Below are positions 40,175 through 50,537 of a DNA stretch of 64,000 nucleotides, one piece after another. A model generated the notes under the pieces. The model saw nothing but the letters and a program-made list of their open reading frames with translations. It did no database searches and was not told the DNA's origin. Origin of the DNA: Luteimonas gilva (GTDB lineage Bacteria > Pseudomonadota > Gammaproteobacteria > Xanthomonadales > Xanthomonadaceae); contig NZ_SZUA01000001.1 of the NCBI RefSeq assembly GCF_005239095.1, positions 1,221,049 to 1,285,048 on the forward strand. Direction: 5' to 3'. The translations under genes and the position numbers were made by a program. Positions within the stretch are counted from its first letter, which is position 1; each line of letters opens with the position of its first letter.

Positions 40175-41593
40175 TTACTTGTCGCGGGCCTGGAACTCGC
40201 CGTAGGCCTTGAGCTGTTCGGCGATGGCCTTGCCGTCGCCGACCACCACGATCGACTGGTCTTTCGGCGAGTAGTACTTCTTCGCCATCGCCTGCACCTG
40301 CGCCGCATCCACGGCACGGATCTTGGGCACGTATTCGCCTAGGAAATTCGACGGCAATCCGATCAGCCAATTCCTGGCCAGCGTCGTCGCCACCGAGCCC
40401 TGCATCTGGTTGTTGATCAGATAGCCGCCGGCGACATAGCGCTTGGTGTCGGCCAGTTCCTGCGCGCTCACCGGCTCGTTGCCGAGGCGGTCGAACTCGT
40501 AGAAGAACTCCTTCAGCGACGCGCCGGTGACTTCGTTGCGCACGTCCGCCTGCGCGACCACGTTGCCGCCCGCGCGCGCCGCGGACAGGCCCGCGCCGGC
40601 GCCGTACGTATAGCCCTTCTCTTCGCGCAGATTGAGGTTGACGCGGCTGCTGAAGCCGCCGCCGAGCACGGTGCTGGCCAGCTGCATCGGCACGTAGTCC
40701 GGATCGGTCGCGGCGATCGCCGGACGGCCGATGCGCAAGGTGGACTGCACGCTGCCGTCGCGCTGGATCATCACGAACTGCGGCTTGGCTTCGCGCGGCG
40801 CGGCCGGCGTGTCGGGCGCATCGGCGCCCGCGGCCTTCCAATCGCCGAACGCTTTTTCGGCCAAGGCGAAGCCTTCGGCGCCGGTGAGTTTGCCGGTGAT
40901 CACCAGCAAGGCGCGGTCGGGATGGAAACGGCGCGCGTGTTCTGAACGCAGGTTCTCAGGGGTCAGCGCGGCGATGGTCGATTCGGCGAGCTGCGTGCGC
41001 GAATAAGGATGGTCGCCGTAGACCGCCTTGAGCAGCGCACGCGAAGCCTTGAACGCCGGCTGGGCTTCGCTGGCCTTCAGCTCTTGCGCGGCGTTGGCCT
41101 GCGCTAGCTTCACTTCGTTCTCCGGGAAAGCGGGCTGGCGGACCACTTCGGCGAGCAGGTCGAGCATGGGCGCGGCATGGCTGGCCAGCGCGTCGGCATA
41201 GACGGTGACGCCGTCGTTGCTGGCGCCGGCGCCCAGGCTGCCGCCAAATCCTTGCGCGGTTTCGGCGACCGCCTTCGAATCGCGCTTGGCCGTGCCTTCG
41301 TTCAACAAGCCGGCGAACAGGCTAGCGAAACCGGGCGAGGTCGGCGCATCGACGGCCAGGCCGGCGTTGCGCACCGCCAGCACGTAGTCCACGCGCGGCA
41401 AGCCGTTGCGCGGCACGACCCACACTTCCAGGCCGTTGGCGAGCGTCTTCTTCTCGATTTGCGGCACCGGCAGCGGCTTGTCGGGCGCGTACGGCGGCAG
41501 ATCCTTGGGCAGGACGACGGCGTCGCGCGCCGTCGCGGCGCCGCAGAAGGCCAGGGAAATCGCGAGCGCGATGGAGGTCTTGGTCAGCGTCAT
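40175..41593 (-). CDS. M16 peptidase-like protein, catalytically degenerate subunit
   Basis: A 472-residue exported protein (signal peptide MTLTKTSIALAISLAFCGAATA). It has the M16 two-lobe layout, but the zinc motif position reads SPGFASLFAGLLNEGT with no HxxEH. The C-terminal lobe retains LNLREEKGYTYGAGA, the Arg/Tyr region used for substrate binding by inactive M16B partners. It lies 10 bases after an active M16 gene, so the two very probably form a heterodimeric periplasmic peptidase. Confidence 0.9.
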   Translation of the reverse strand: MTLTKTSIALAISLAFCGAATARDAVVLPKDLPPYAPDKPLPVPQIEKKTLANGLEVWVVPRNGLPRVDYVLAVRNAGLAVDAPTSPGFASLFAGLLNEGTAKRDSKAVAETAQGFGGSLGAGASNDGVTVYADALASHAAPMLDLLAEVVRQPAFPENEVKLAQANAAQELKASEAQPAFKASRALLKAVYGDHPYSRTQLAESTIAALTPENLRSEHARRFHPDRALLVITGKLTGAEGFALAEKAFGDWKAAGADAPDTPAAPREAKPQFVMIQRDGSVQSTLRIGRPAIAATDPDYVPMQLASTVLGGGFSSRVNLNLREEKGYTYGAGAGLSAARAGGNVVAQADVRNEVTGASLKEFFYEFDRLGNEPVSAQELADTKRYVAGGYLINNQMQGSVATTLARNWLIGLPSNFLGEYVPKIRAVDAAQVQAMAKKYYSPKDQSIVVVGDGKAIAEQLKAYGEFQARDK

Positions 41594-41603
41594 CGTCGTC
41601 TCC

Positions 41604-42989
41604 TCAGTCCTTCTTCGCTGCGGCGGGCGCGGCGGGCTTCAGCATCGCGGCCGGCTTGCGGTCGATCACGGTGCGATTGGGCGTGGTCAGATACGTGGCG
41701 GCGACGCGCTTCACGTCTTCGGACGTCACCGCGTCGATCCAGCCGGGAATCTGGTTGGCGACGTTCGCGTCGCCCCACAGCGTCTGCAGCCGGGCCAGCT
41801 TGTCGGCGCGCTGCAGGAACATCTCCATGCCGTTGTACCAATCGGCCAGCAACTGGGTCTTGACCCGGGCGAGCGTGGCGTCGTCAACGCCGTCCTTCGC
41901 GACCTTGGCGATTTCTTCGTCCATCGCCTTGAGCAGCGTGTCGGCGTCGGTGGTGGGCTTGTACAGCGCGAACACCGTGAACAGCGTGGGGCCGTCGTAT
42001 TCCCATTCGCTGGTCAGGCCGTACAACGACTCCACGTTGAGCGCGAGCTCGCGGCCTTTCACCAGGCCCTGGTAGAAGCGCGAAGCGTCGCCGCCGGCGA
42101 GCAGCGCGCCCAGCACGGCCATCGGCGCCTGGTCCTTGCTGCCGCGGTCGGGCATCTTCCACGCCGCCGCGATGGCCGGCACCTGGGCCAGCGCGTCGCT
42201 CTGCTGCACGCGTTTTTCCTGCGTGTTCAGGCCTTCGCGGAAATCGGTCGGCGGCGGCGTCTTGCGCGCCGGGATGCCGCCGAAATACTTCTTCGCCAAA
42301 GCGAAGCCCTGCTCGGGCGTGATGTCGCCGGCGATGCTCAGCACCGCGTTGTTGGGGCCGTAGTAATCGCGGTGGAATTGTTCGACGTCCTTCAGATTGG
42401 CGTTTTCCAAGTCTTGGAAGCTGCCGTAGCCGTCGTGGTTGTTCTCCCACTTCTGGAACGCGTGCTGGCCGATGTCGATCCACATGAAGCCGCCGTAGGG
42501 CTGATTCTTCACGTTGACCCGGATTTCTTCCTTCACCACGTCCTGCTGATTCTTCAGCGTCGCCGGATTGAAGTCGAGCGTCTTCATGCGGTCGGCTTCG
42601 AGCCAGAGCAGCGATTCGATCGCCGATACCGGCGCGGTTTCGACGTAATTGGTGAAATCGGCGCGGGTGGAGCCGTTGTTGCGGCCGCCGCCGCCGGTGA
42701 TCACGGTGTCGAACACGCCCTTCTTCGCGTTCGGCGTGCCTTGGAACATCAGGTGCTCGAACAAGTGTGCGAAACCGGTGCGGTTCTTGGGCTCCAGGCG
42801 CATGCCGACGTGGTACACGACGCTGACCCCGACCACCGGCGCGCTGTGGTCCTCGGAAACGACGACGGTCAGGCCGTTGTCGAGCTTCTGGGTGGCGATA
42901 GGCAGGTTCCAGCGGTCCGCGTCGGCGGCGAAGGCCGTGCCGACGGCGAAGCAACCGACCAGCAATCCGGCTAGGCGACGTGCTTGCAT
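41604..42989 (-). CDS. M16 zinc peptidase, catalytic subunit
   Basis: A 461-residue exported protein (MQARRLAGLLVGCFAVGTAFA signal). The inverted zinc motif HLFEH (His75, Glu78, His79) lies in GFAHLFEHLMFQG, with the downstream Glu in VVKEEIRVNV. It is the first gene of the two-gene unit, and the next gene carries the degenerate subunit. M16B pairs degrade peptides in the periplasm; the natural substrate here is unknown. The C-terminus is Ala/Lys-rich (AAPAAAKKD). Confidence 0.92.
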   Translation of the reverse strand: MQARRLAGLLVGCFAVGTAFAADADRWNLPIATQKLDNGLTVVVSEDHSAPVVGVSVVYHVGMRLEPKNRTGFAHLFEHLMFQGTPNAKKGVFDTVITGGGGRNNGSTRADFTNYVETAPVSAIESLLWLEADRMKTLDFNPATLKNQQDVVKEEIRVNVKNQPYGGFMWIDIGQHAFQKWENNHDGYGSFQDLENANLKDVEQFHRDYYGPNNAVLSIAGDITPEQGFALAKKYFGGIPARKTPPPTDFREGLNTQEKRVQQSDALAQVPAIAAAWKMPDRGSKDQAPMAVLGALLAGGDASRFYQGLVKGRELALNVESLYGLTSEWEYDGPTLFTVFALYKPTTDADTLLKAMDEEIAKVAKDGVDDATLARVKTQLLADWYNGMEMFLQRADKLARLQTLWGDANVANQIPGWIDAVTSEDVKRVAATYLTTPNRTVIDRKPAAMLKPAAPAAAKKD

Positions 42990-43058
42990 ACGAAATCCCC
43001 AACTTGAGTGGGTGCAGGCTACCTAGCCGACGGGGGCCGTCCACAGGGCCGAAAGTAA

Positions 43059-44002
<944 letters not shown>

Positions 44003-44003
<1 letters not shown>

Positions 44004-44491
44004 TGCCCTACACGCCGATCGTCGCCACGCTGGGCTATGTGCTGTCGCCGGACGGCCGCCAAGTGTTGATGCTGCATCGCAATGCGCGCGAAGACGACCA
44101 CCATTTGGGCAAATACAACGGCCTGGGCGGCAAGATCGAACCGGACGAGGACGTGCTGGCCGGCATGCGCCGCGAAATCCGCGAGGAAGCCGGAATCGAT
44201 TGCGAGGAATTGCAACTGCGCGGCACGATCAGCTGGCCCGGCTTCGGCAAGCATGGCGAAGATTGGCTGGGCTTCGTGTTCGTGGTGACCCGGTTTTCCG
44301 GAACGCCGCTCGAACGCAATCCAGAAGGCGCCTTGGAATGGGTCGACATCGGCCGCCTGCACGAATTGCCGATGTGGGAAGGCGACCGCGAGTTCCTGCC
44401 GCTGGTGTTCGATAGCGATCCGCGGCCGTTCCATGGCGTGATGCCGTATCGGGACGGGAAAATGGTGTCGTGGCGCTATTCGCGGGCGTGA
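44003..44491 (+). CDS. Nudix hydrolase (MutT/8-oxo-dGTP diphosphatase-like)
   Basis: A 162-residue protein, MPYTPIVATLGYVLSPDGRQ, with the complete Nudix box (residues about 40-62, G-K-I-E-P-D-E then REIREEAGI). The pattern YNGLGGKIEPDED and WPGFGKHGEDWLGFVF resembles 8-oxo-dGTP diphosphatases. The start overlaps the beta-lactamase stop (TGATG), so the two are probably co-translated. No functional link to beta-lactam resistance is evident. Confidence 0.88.
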
Positions 44492-44496
44492 TGCGC

Positions 44497-44691
44497 CCCC
44501 CTCTCCCGCTTGCGGGGCGAAGCGGCGCTGCTTGCGTGGCACCGCCGCGCGCGCCGCTGAGCGCCTGCGCGTAAGCGCAGGCCGGGCCGGGGCGCGGAGC
44601 GTGGGCTGGGATGAGGGTGCGCAACGACTGTTTGGCGCGACCGGCGCGTCCGCGCGCCCTCACCCAACCCTCTCCCGCAAGCGGGAGAGGG
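44497..44691. repeat. Long family G repeat block between convergent genes
   Basis: Left arm ccccctctcccgcttgcgggg (44496-44517) and right hairpin ccctctcccgcaagcgggagaggg (44668-44691) flank about 150 bases. The middle contains its own hairpin gcctgcgcgtaagcgcaggc (44563-44582). No gene is seen in this 214-base gap. Confidence 0.72.
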
Positions 44692-44705
44692 CTTCGATCG
44701 CAGCG

Positions 44706-45161
44706 TTACGGCGCGGCTTCCAGATAGCTCGTGTCGCGCTCGCCGCCCGGCCCCATCACGTACTCCATGTTCACCGCGAGCGGCGCGCTCTCGACGAAGC
44801 CGAACTTTTGGTAGAGATACTTCGCATCGCCGTCGGCGACCAGGGTGACGTAGGCCGATTCAGGCACATTGCGCTGGATCCAAGCATCGAGTGCGGCCAT
44901 CACCCGCCGACCCAGGCCTTGGCCCTGGAATTCCGGCACGATCGCGATGTCGACGACGGTGAAGAAACAGCCGTTGTCGCCGATGATGCGGCCCATGCCG
45001 ACCGTCTCGCCGTCGCGCTGCAGGCTGACGCCATACAGCGTGTTCGGCAGCGCCCGCGTCGCCGCTTCGGCCGTTTTGGCGTGCATGCCGGCCGCCGAGC
45101 GGATCCGCAAATAATCCTCCACGCCCGGGAAACGCTCGACCAGCTCGATCGCCTCGCCCAT
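44706..45161 (-). CDS. GNAT N-acetyltransferase
   Basis: A 151-residue protein, MGEAIELVERFPGVEDYLRI, with VVDIAIVPEFQGQGLGRRVM as the acetyl-CoA P-loop and YLYQKFGFVESAPL at the end. Substrate unknown. The ATG at 45161 abuts the symporter stop; a GTG three bases upstream is also possible. It is the second gene after a DAACS symporter. Confidence 0.86.
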   Translation of the reverse strand: MGEAIELVERFPGVEDYLRIRSAAGMHAKTAEAATRALPNTLYGVSLQRDGETVGMGRIIGDNGCFFTVVDIAIVPEFQGQGLGRRVMAALDAWIQRNVPESAYVTLVADGDAKYLYQKFGFVESAPLAVNMEYVMGPGGERDTSYLEAAP

Positions 45162-46501
45162 CACGCGCGCTCCTTCGCGTCTACTTCCGTCTTCTCGTCT
45201 TCGGCGATGCCGACGTTGCTGGAAGCCGCTTCGTAGATCTCGCGGTCGAGCAGCCCCGTTTCCTTCGCCACCAGCACCGGCACCAGCATCTGGCCGGTGA
45301 CGTTGGTCATCGTGCGCATCATGTCCAGGATGCGGTCGATCGCGTACAGATAACCGATCGCCTCCAGCGGCAATCCGGCCGCGCTCAGCACCACCGTGGC
45401 CATGATCACCGCGGTGCCCGGAACGCCGGCGGTGCCGAAGCTGCCCAGCACCGACGCCAGTACGATGATCAGGTATTGCCCCATCGACAGTTCGATGCCC
45501 GCGTATTGGGAGATGAACACCGCCGCGAGCGCCGGATAGATCGCACCGCAGCCGTCCATCTTGATGCTGGCGCCCAACGGCACCGCGAACGCGGCGTAAT
45601 CGCGGTCCACGCCATGGTTATGGACCACGCTGCGCAGCGACACCGGCATCGCCGCGAAGCTGGACGAAGCGACGAAACCGACCTGCATCGCCGGCGCCGC
45701 GCCGCGGAAGAATTTCAGCGGATTCAGGCCGTGCGCCAGCAACAGGCCGGTGTAGACCACCACGATGTGGAAGGCGCAAGCCGCGTACAACGCGATCACG
45801 AAACTGCCCAGCGGCAGCAGCTTCTCGAAACCGTAAGCGCCGACCAGCCCGGCGATCAGGCCGAAGGTGCCGATCGGGGTGAACTCGAGCACGAACCGCG
45901 TCACTTGGATCATGGTTTCGCTGGCTTCTCCGGCCAGCTTGCGCAGGTTGGCGGTCTTTTCGCCAAGCTTGACGAAAGCGAAGCCGATCAATCCGGCGAA
46001 GAAGATCACCTGCAGCACGGTGCCGTTGCTCGGCACCAGCACCGACTTGCCTTCCGCCGTCTTGCCCACGTCGGTCGCCGACAGCGCGCGGAACGGATTC
46101 TGCGGCACGATGTTGAACAGCACGTCCAGCGGGCCCGGCACTTCCTTGGGTTTGTAGTCGGCCGCGATCTGCAATCCGCTGACGCCGCTGCCCGGCTTGA
46201 ACACGAAGCCCGCCGCCAGGCCGACGCATACCGCCAGCACCGCCGTCATCGCGAACCAGGCGAAGGTGCGGCCGCCGAGAGCGGCGATCGATTTCTGCCC
46301 GTGCAGCGAGCCCACCGCGCTGATCACCGCGAAGAACACCAGCGGGATCGCGATCATCTTGATCAGATTGACGTAGACGTCGCCGAGCGGCTCGAACCAT
46401 TTCGCCGCGTTCTCGCCGAAGGCCAGGCCGGCCAGCGCGCCCAGGACGAAACCGGCCAGCACGCGCTGCCAGAACGGGATGCGGAACCACCATTTCAGCA
46501 T
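45161..46501 (-). CDS. Dicarboxylate/amino acid:cation symporter (DAACS family)
   Basis: A 446-residue inner-membrane transporter, MLKWWFRIPFWQRVLAGFVL, of the GltP/DctA type. The serine-rich hairpin (FVASSSFAAMPVSLRSV), the NMDGT-like helix (SIKMDGCGAIYPALAAVF) and the gate motif (SFGTAGVPGTAVIM) are visible. These carriers import glutamate, aspartate or C4-dicarboxylates with Na+ or H+. The start at 46501 is chosen over 46612 because the extra residues are not hydrophobic or conserved. It overlaps the GNAT gene. Confidence 0.93.
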   Translation of the reverse strand: MLKWWFRIPFWQRVLAGFVLGALAGLAFGENAAKWFEPLGDVYVNLIKMIAIPLVFFAVISAVGSLHGQKSIAALGGRTFAWFAMTAVLAVCVGLAAGFVFKPGSGVSGLQIAADYKPKEVPGPLDVLFNIVPQNPFRALSATDVGKTAEGKSVLVPSNGTVLQVIFFAGLIGFAFVKLGEKTANLRKLAGEASETMIQVTRFVLEFTPIGTFGLIAGLVGAYGFEKLLPLGSFVIALYAACAFHIVVVYTGLLLAHGLNPLKFFRGAAPAMQVGFVASSSFAAMPVSLRSVVHNHGVDRDYAAFAVPLGASIKMDGCGAIYPALAAVFISQYAGIELSMGQYLIIVLASVLGSFGTAGVPGTAVIMATVVLSAAGLPLEAIGYLYAIDRILDMMRTMTNVTGQMLVPVLVAKETGLLDREIYEAASSNVGIAEDEKTEVDAKERA

Positions 46502-46609
46502 GGGAACGGCTCGATTCGGTCCAAACCCCGACGATACCTCATCCGGGCGCGGCGGACAGTCGGCGATGCGCAACGCCGGCGTTCCATCCGTGGGCGGACC
46601 GCTCCGGGC

Positions 46610-46634
46610 CATCGTTCGAAAGAAGCGAACGATG
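46610..46634. promoter_or_regulatory. Perfect dyad in the divergent region upstream of the symporter
   Basis: catcgttcg (46610-46618) and cgaacgatg (46626-46634) form a 9-bp dyad with a 7-base centre, followed by a second partly symmetric stretch (gcgatatcttcgatattcgc). The site lies 109 bases before the symporter start, so an operator is possible; no regulator is adjacent. Confidence 0.35.
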
Positions 46635-46762
46635 CCGGCGATATCTTCGATATTCGCGGATCGGCCGCCTGACTATGGTGTTCCTCGGATTCAGGAAGCC
46701 GCGAATCCAGTGCCGGCCCGTCGCGCCGAAACGCCGAACCCCGTCCTCTCATGGAGTCGCCG

Positions 46763-47536
46763 ATGCTGTTGCCGCTTTTGCTCGCCTCTTCCGCCGCCGC
46801 CTTCCCCGCCGACGTGGTCGCGCCGGTGCGGGAATATCTCCGCGCCAACGCCACTCAAACCGCGAAACCGCTGGAGCGGGCCTTCCATCCGACCGCTCAG
46901 ATGTATTGGGTAGGTCAGGACGGCGACGTCCTGATCCGCACCATGGCCGAGTGGCGCCAGCTGATGGCCGACGGAAAACACAAGGCCCGTTTCGAGCAAA
47001 CGATCGTCGCTCTCGACCGCAGCGGCGATGCGGCCGTGGCGACGGTCGAAGGCAATCGCGACGGCAAGCCGTTGACCGATTATCTGTTGCTGATGAAGCT
47101 GCAAGGCGAATGGAAGATCGTCGGCAAGGTCTTCGCTTCGGCGCCGCGCCCGGCCGAGACCGACCCCGCAACCGCCGCGGAGTTGCGCGCCGTGGTGCGA
47201 GCCAAGCTGCGCAGCGACCTGAGCTTCAACGGCGACGAACTGCTGCGGACGCAGCAACCGCGCGCCATGTTCTTCAATTTGGATTTGGAACAACTGGTGG
47301 CCGTCTCCGCTCAGGAATGGGCGGCGCGCTTCGACCGCCGGCGCAAGGAGGGCTCGACCCTGAAGCCGCTGTCGCAGAAGATCGATACGGTCGCCGCCAC
47401 CGGCGACGTCGGCTATGCGCGCTGGACGGTCGACTGGTCCAGCGGCCGCCGGATCGTCGATTACGCTCTGCTGATCCGCCAGGGCGGCCAATGGCGCATG
47501 GTCAATACCGCCTGGGTGCAACACGACGGCCGCTAG
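46763..47536 (+). CDS. Exported protein with two tandem NTF2-like domains
   Basis: A 257-residue protein with a short hydrophobic leader (MLLPLLLASSAAAFPADVVA). Two alpha+beta halves end alike: LMKLQGEWKIVGKVF near 125 and LIRQGGQWRMVNTAWVQHD at the end. Both halves fit the NTF2-like/putative lumazine-binding fold, so an internal duplication is inferred. The ATG at 46763 is favoured by GGAG six bases before; an ATG at 46751 is in frame. Ligand or enzyme activity cannot be seen. Confidence 0.72.
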   Translation: MLLPLLLASSAAAFPADVVAPVREYLRANATQTAKPLERAFHPTAQMYWVGQDGDVLIRTMAEWRQLMADGKHKARFEQTIVALDRSGDAAVATVEGNRDGKPLTDYLLLMKLQGEWKIVGKVFASAPRPAETDPATAAELRAVVRAKLRSDLSFNGDELLRTQQPRAMFFNLDLEQLVAVSAQEWAARFDRRRKEGSTLKPLSQKIDTVAATGDVGYARWTVDWSSGRRIVDYALLIRQGGQWRMVNTAWVQHDGR

Positions 47537-47555
47537 AACCTTGGCATAATTCGAC

Positions 47556-47580
47556 GCGGCCTTTTGGGCCGCTATTTTTC
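47556..47580 (+). terminator. Rho-independent terminator after the NTF2-like gene
   Basis: Stem gcggcc / ggccgc with a TTTTG loop, followed by TATTTTTC. It lies between two plus-strand genes and separates their transcripts. Confidence 0.75.
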
Positions 47581-47600
47581 TCACCATTCCGGAATACCCG

Positions 47601-49310
47601 ATGCCTCGAACCCGCATCCGCATGCCCCGCTCCGGCCGAGCGATAGCCGCTTCCTGCTTGGCCGTCCTGCTCGCCGCCTGCGCGGCGCAGCCCGCGCACG
47701 AGAACGCGTCCGCGGCCGTGCGCGTGGACGTTCCGTCGATCCGACATCCCGACGGCGAAAACGCCGCATGGTGGTTCCGCGACGGCGCGGCGCAAGCCGC
47801 CGAACGCGGCGCGATGCGCGGACGCGCCAAGAACGTGATCCTGTTCGTCGGCGACGGCATGAGCCTGACCACGGTCGCCGCCGCGCGCATCCTGCAAGGC
47901 CAGCGCAACGGCGGGCCAGGCGAAAACAACCGGCTCAGCTGGGAACGCTTCCCCGATACCGCGCTCAGCAAGACCTACAACACAGATTCGCAGACGCCCG
48001 ATTCGGCCGGCACCATGACCGCGATGATCACCGGCGTGAAAACGCGCGCGGGCATGCTCAGCGTAGGCCAGTCGGCCAAGCGCAAAGACTGCAGCGAAGC
48101 CTTGAAGGCGCCCTTGCTGAGCGCCTTGGAGTTGGCCGAAAGCGCGAACATGGCCACCGGCATCGTCACCACCGCGCGCGTCACCCACGCCACCCCGGGC
48201 GCCACTTATGCGCACACCTCGGAGCGCAATTGGGAAGGCGACACCGAGCTCAGCGAAACCGCGCGCAGCGAAGGTTGCGCCGACATCGCGCGGCAACTGA
48301 TCGAGACGCCGTTCGGCGACGGACCCGAAGTGGTCTTCGGCGGCGGACGCGAATACTTCATGACCGTCGAACAACGCGATCCGGAGGAGGACGACAAGGT
48401 GGGCGGGCGCCTGGACGGCCGCGATTTGATCGGCGAATGGCGGGCCAAGCGTCCGGGCGGCGCCTACGTCTGGAATCGCGAGCAGTTGAACGCGGCGCGC
48501 GGCAAAACGCCGATCCTGGGCTTGTTCGAATACGACCACCTGCATTTCGACTACGACCGCAAGGACGATCCGGGCGAACCGAGCCTGGCCGAATTGACCA
48601 AGGATGCGATCCAGCGCCTGCAATCCTCGCCCAACGGCTATTTCCTGATGGTCGAAGGCGGCCGCATCGATCACGCCAACCACTACGGCAACGCCTACCG
48701 CGCGCTGACCGACACGATCGCGCTGTCCGACGCGGTGCAGGCCGCCGCGGACCTGACTTCCGACCAGGACACGCTGATCCTGGTCACCGCCGACCATTCG
48801 CACACGCTGACCTTCGTCGGCTATCCGCAGCGCGGCAATCCCATCCTCGGCAAAGTGCGCGGCAGCAGCGGCGAGGACGAAGGCGGCGACCTGGCCATGG
48901 ACGCGACCGGCCTGCCCTACACCACGCTGGCCTATATGAACGGGCCGGGCAACACCGGCGCGACCTCGTCGCAACCGGCCGGGCCGAAAAAATTCTTCCA
49001 CGCCGGCAAGGAATACGAATCCGCGAACGGACGGCCCAACCTGACCGACGTGAACACCGAAGACCCGGACTACATGCAGGAAGCGCTGGTGCCCTTAGCC
49101 AACGAAAGCCACGGCGGCGACGACGTCGGCATCTGGGCGCGCGGCCCGGGCAGCGACGCCGTGCGCGGCAGCGTCGAACAAAACACGATCTTCCACTTCA
49201 TGGTGCAAGCCACGCCGAAAATGCGCGAACGGCTGTGCGCGGCGGGCTTGTGCGACGCGAACGGCGTACCCGTAGAACTGCCCAAACCCGGCGATTTCCG
49301 GGCCCGTTGA
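47601..49310 (+). CDS. Alkaline phosphatase (PhoA family) lipoprotein
   Basis: The 569-residue precursor has a lipobox (VLLAACAAQ) and the alkaline phosphatase core: metal Asp in ILFVGDGMSLTTV, the Ser nucleophile in TPDSAGTMTAMITGVKT, DHANHYG and TADHSHTLTF for zinc ligands. It is larger than E. coli PhoA. These enzymes release phosphate from periplasmic or surface phosphomonoesters. The lipobox suggests membrane anchoring. No pho box could be assigned. Confidence 0.92.
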   Translation: MPRTRIRMPRSGRAIAASCLAVLLAACAAQPAHENASAAVRVDVPSIRHPDGENAAWWFRDGAAQAAERGAMRGRAKNVILFVGDGMSLTTVAAARILQGQRNGGPGENNRLSWERFPDTALSKTYNTDSQTPDSAGTMTAMITGVKTRAGMLSVGQSAKRKDCSEALKAPLLSALELAESANMATGIVTTARVTHATPGATYAHTSERNWEGDTELSETARSEGCADIARQLIETPFGDGPEVVFGGGREYFMTVEQRDPEEDDKVGGRLDGRDLIGEWRAKRPGGAYVWNREQLNAARGKTPILGLFEYDHLHFDYDRKDDPGEPSLAELTKDAIQRLQSSPNGYFLMVEGGRIDHANHYGNAYRALTDTIALSDAVQAAADLTSDQDTLILVTADHSHTLTFVGYPQRGNPILGKVRGSSGEDEGGDLAMDATGLPYTTLAYMNGPGNTGATSSQPAGPKKFFHAGKEYESANGRPNLTDVNTEDPDYMQEALVPLANESHGGDDVGIWARGPGSDAVRGSVEQNTIFHFMVQATPKMRERLCAAGLCDANGVPVELPKPGDFRAR

Positions 49311-49336
49311 TCCGGCGGCCGAGCCGTCGGCGCCCG

Positions 49337-49963
49337 TTAGGTAACGCGCCTCGTCCGAGGCGCGGCGCCTATCATTTTCGGCCGCACCGGCTCGTCGTAG
49401 GTCGCCAGCACAAGGTCGACTACCCAGCGCCGTTCCTGCGCGCGCTCGACGTGGTCCATCGTGGCGACGCGCGCGTCGAATCCCTCCGGCGCGCGTTCTC
49501 CGGGGGCGAGAGTCCAAGCCGTGACCAGCCTGTCGAATCGGCCCAAACGCCCGAACTTGTAGACGCTCGAGCTGACCAGCGTGCCGCTTCGATTGGAGTC
49601 CAGCCCGATCCAGTGCAGCGCACGTTCTCCCGGCCAGTTCATTTCGATGCCGACATCGATGTAGTCCATGCGATGCCGCGCGAACATGTTGTCGAGCTCG
49701 ACCGAACGTTTTTCCACTTTTCCCATCACCTTGCGTTCGATCCTGCCTTGGGCGTCCGTAACCAAATGCACGCCCGCATCGGGCGAGCGCGGGCTTTTCT
49801 CGGTGCTCAGCACCATGCGGACCGGGACGTGCGCAAGCGGACTTCCGTCCGAGCGCACCAACTGCATCCGCACTTCCACCATTTCCTCGGCCTTGGACGC
49901 GCCCGTATCGCAGGCGACCAATCCGAGCGCCGTCATCACCGTCCATATCGTTTTCATCGCCAT
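49337..49963 (-). CDS. Uncharacterised lipoprotein
   Basis: A 208-residue protein with a lipoprotein signal (MKTIWTVMTALGLVACDTG). Residues about 28-85 (VEVRMQLVRSDGSPLAHVPV... LVTDAQGRIERKV) have the look of a carboxypeptidase-like regulatory (Ig-type) beta fold. The rest has no motif I recognise. The start at 49963 has AGGAAG upstream; 49957 is an alternative. It is convergent with the alkaline phosphatase. Confidence 0.65.
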   Translation of the reverse strand: MAMKTIWTVMTALGLVACDTGASKAEEMVEVRMQLVRSDGSPLAHVPVRMVLSTEKSPRSPDAGVHLVTDAQGRIERKVMGKVEKRSVELDNMFARHRMDYIDVGIEMNWPGERALHWIGLDSNRSGTLVSSSVYKFGRLGRFDRLVTAWTLAPGERAPEGFDARVATMDHVERAQERRWVVDLVLATYDEPVRPKMIGAAPRTRRVT

Positions 49964-50076
49964 CCCCGCTTCCTATAACGGCCGTCGCCCAGGCTGGGGA
50001 CGGGAGCAGGCTGATAGACGACGATCGAAGCCGGACCCGGCCATGGAACGGCCGGTACGGCACACACCAGAGCGCT

Positions 50077-50499
50077 TCAGAAAGGCTTGGCCAGCACTAG
50101 GTAAACCACACCGATCAACAGCAGGACCGGCGCCTCGTTGAACAATCGCAAGGTCTTGGCCGATGGAAGTGCGCGTCCCGCATCGGCGCCCTTCAGCCAC
50201 CGGCCCGCCACGATGTAGTGCGTCAACATCAGGATCACCAGCACCAATTTGGCGTGCAGCCATTCGCCGGCGATGCCGAAGTGCAGCCACAGCGTCAGCC
50301 CCAACGCCGCGGCCAAGCCGAACATGATGTGGCCGAAGCGGTACAGCCGGCGGCCCATCAATATCAGCCTCGCCCGCACCGCGGCGTCGCCGCCGGCTTC
50401 GACGATGTTGACCAGGATCCGCGGCAGATAGAACACGCCGCCCATCCAGGCCATCACGAACACCACGTGCGCGGTCTTGGTCCACAGATAGGCTTGCAT
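50077..50499 (-). CDS. HemJ-like/CopD-family membrane protein
   Basis: A 140-residue protein, MQAYLWTKTAHVVFVMAWMG, with four membrane segments. The N-terminal helix with a His (KTAHVVFVMAWMGGVFYLPR) and the later HAKLVLVILMLTHY match the UPF0093/HemJ pattern, where HemJ is a heme-containing protoporphyrinogen IX oxidase. A CopD-like label would also fit, so the role is uncertain. The start at 50499 is used; the open frame extends to 50547 without matching sequence. Divergent from a methyltransferase 38 bases away. Confidence 0.8.
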   Translation of the reverse strand: MQAYLWTKTAHVVFVMAWMGGVFYLPRILVNIVEAGGDAAVRARLILMGRRLYRFGHIMFGLAAALGLTLWLHFGIAGEWLHAKLVLVILMLTHYIVAGRWLKGADAGRALPSAKTLRLFNEAPVLLLIGVVYLVLAKPF

Positions 50500-50537
50500 G
50501 CGCGGCTCCGAGTCGTTCGCGCTAGGATGATACGACG

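Noticed and set aside
47564-49978. An 804-residue open frame overlapping the alkaline phosphatase
   Set aside because: Arg/Pro-rich composition of an out-of-frame shadow; the phosphatase in the other frame carries all catalytic motifs.
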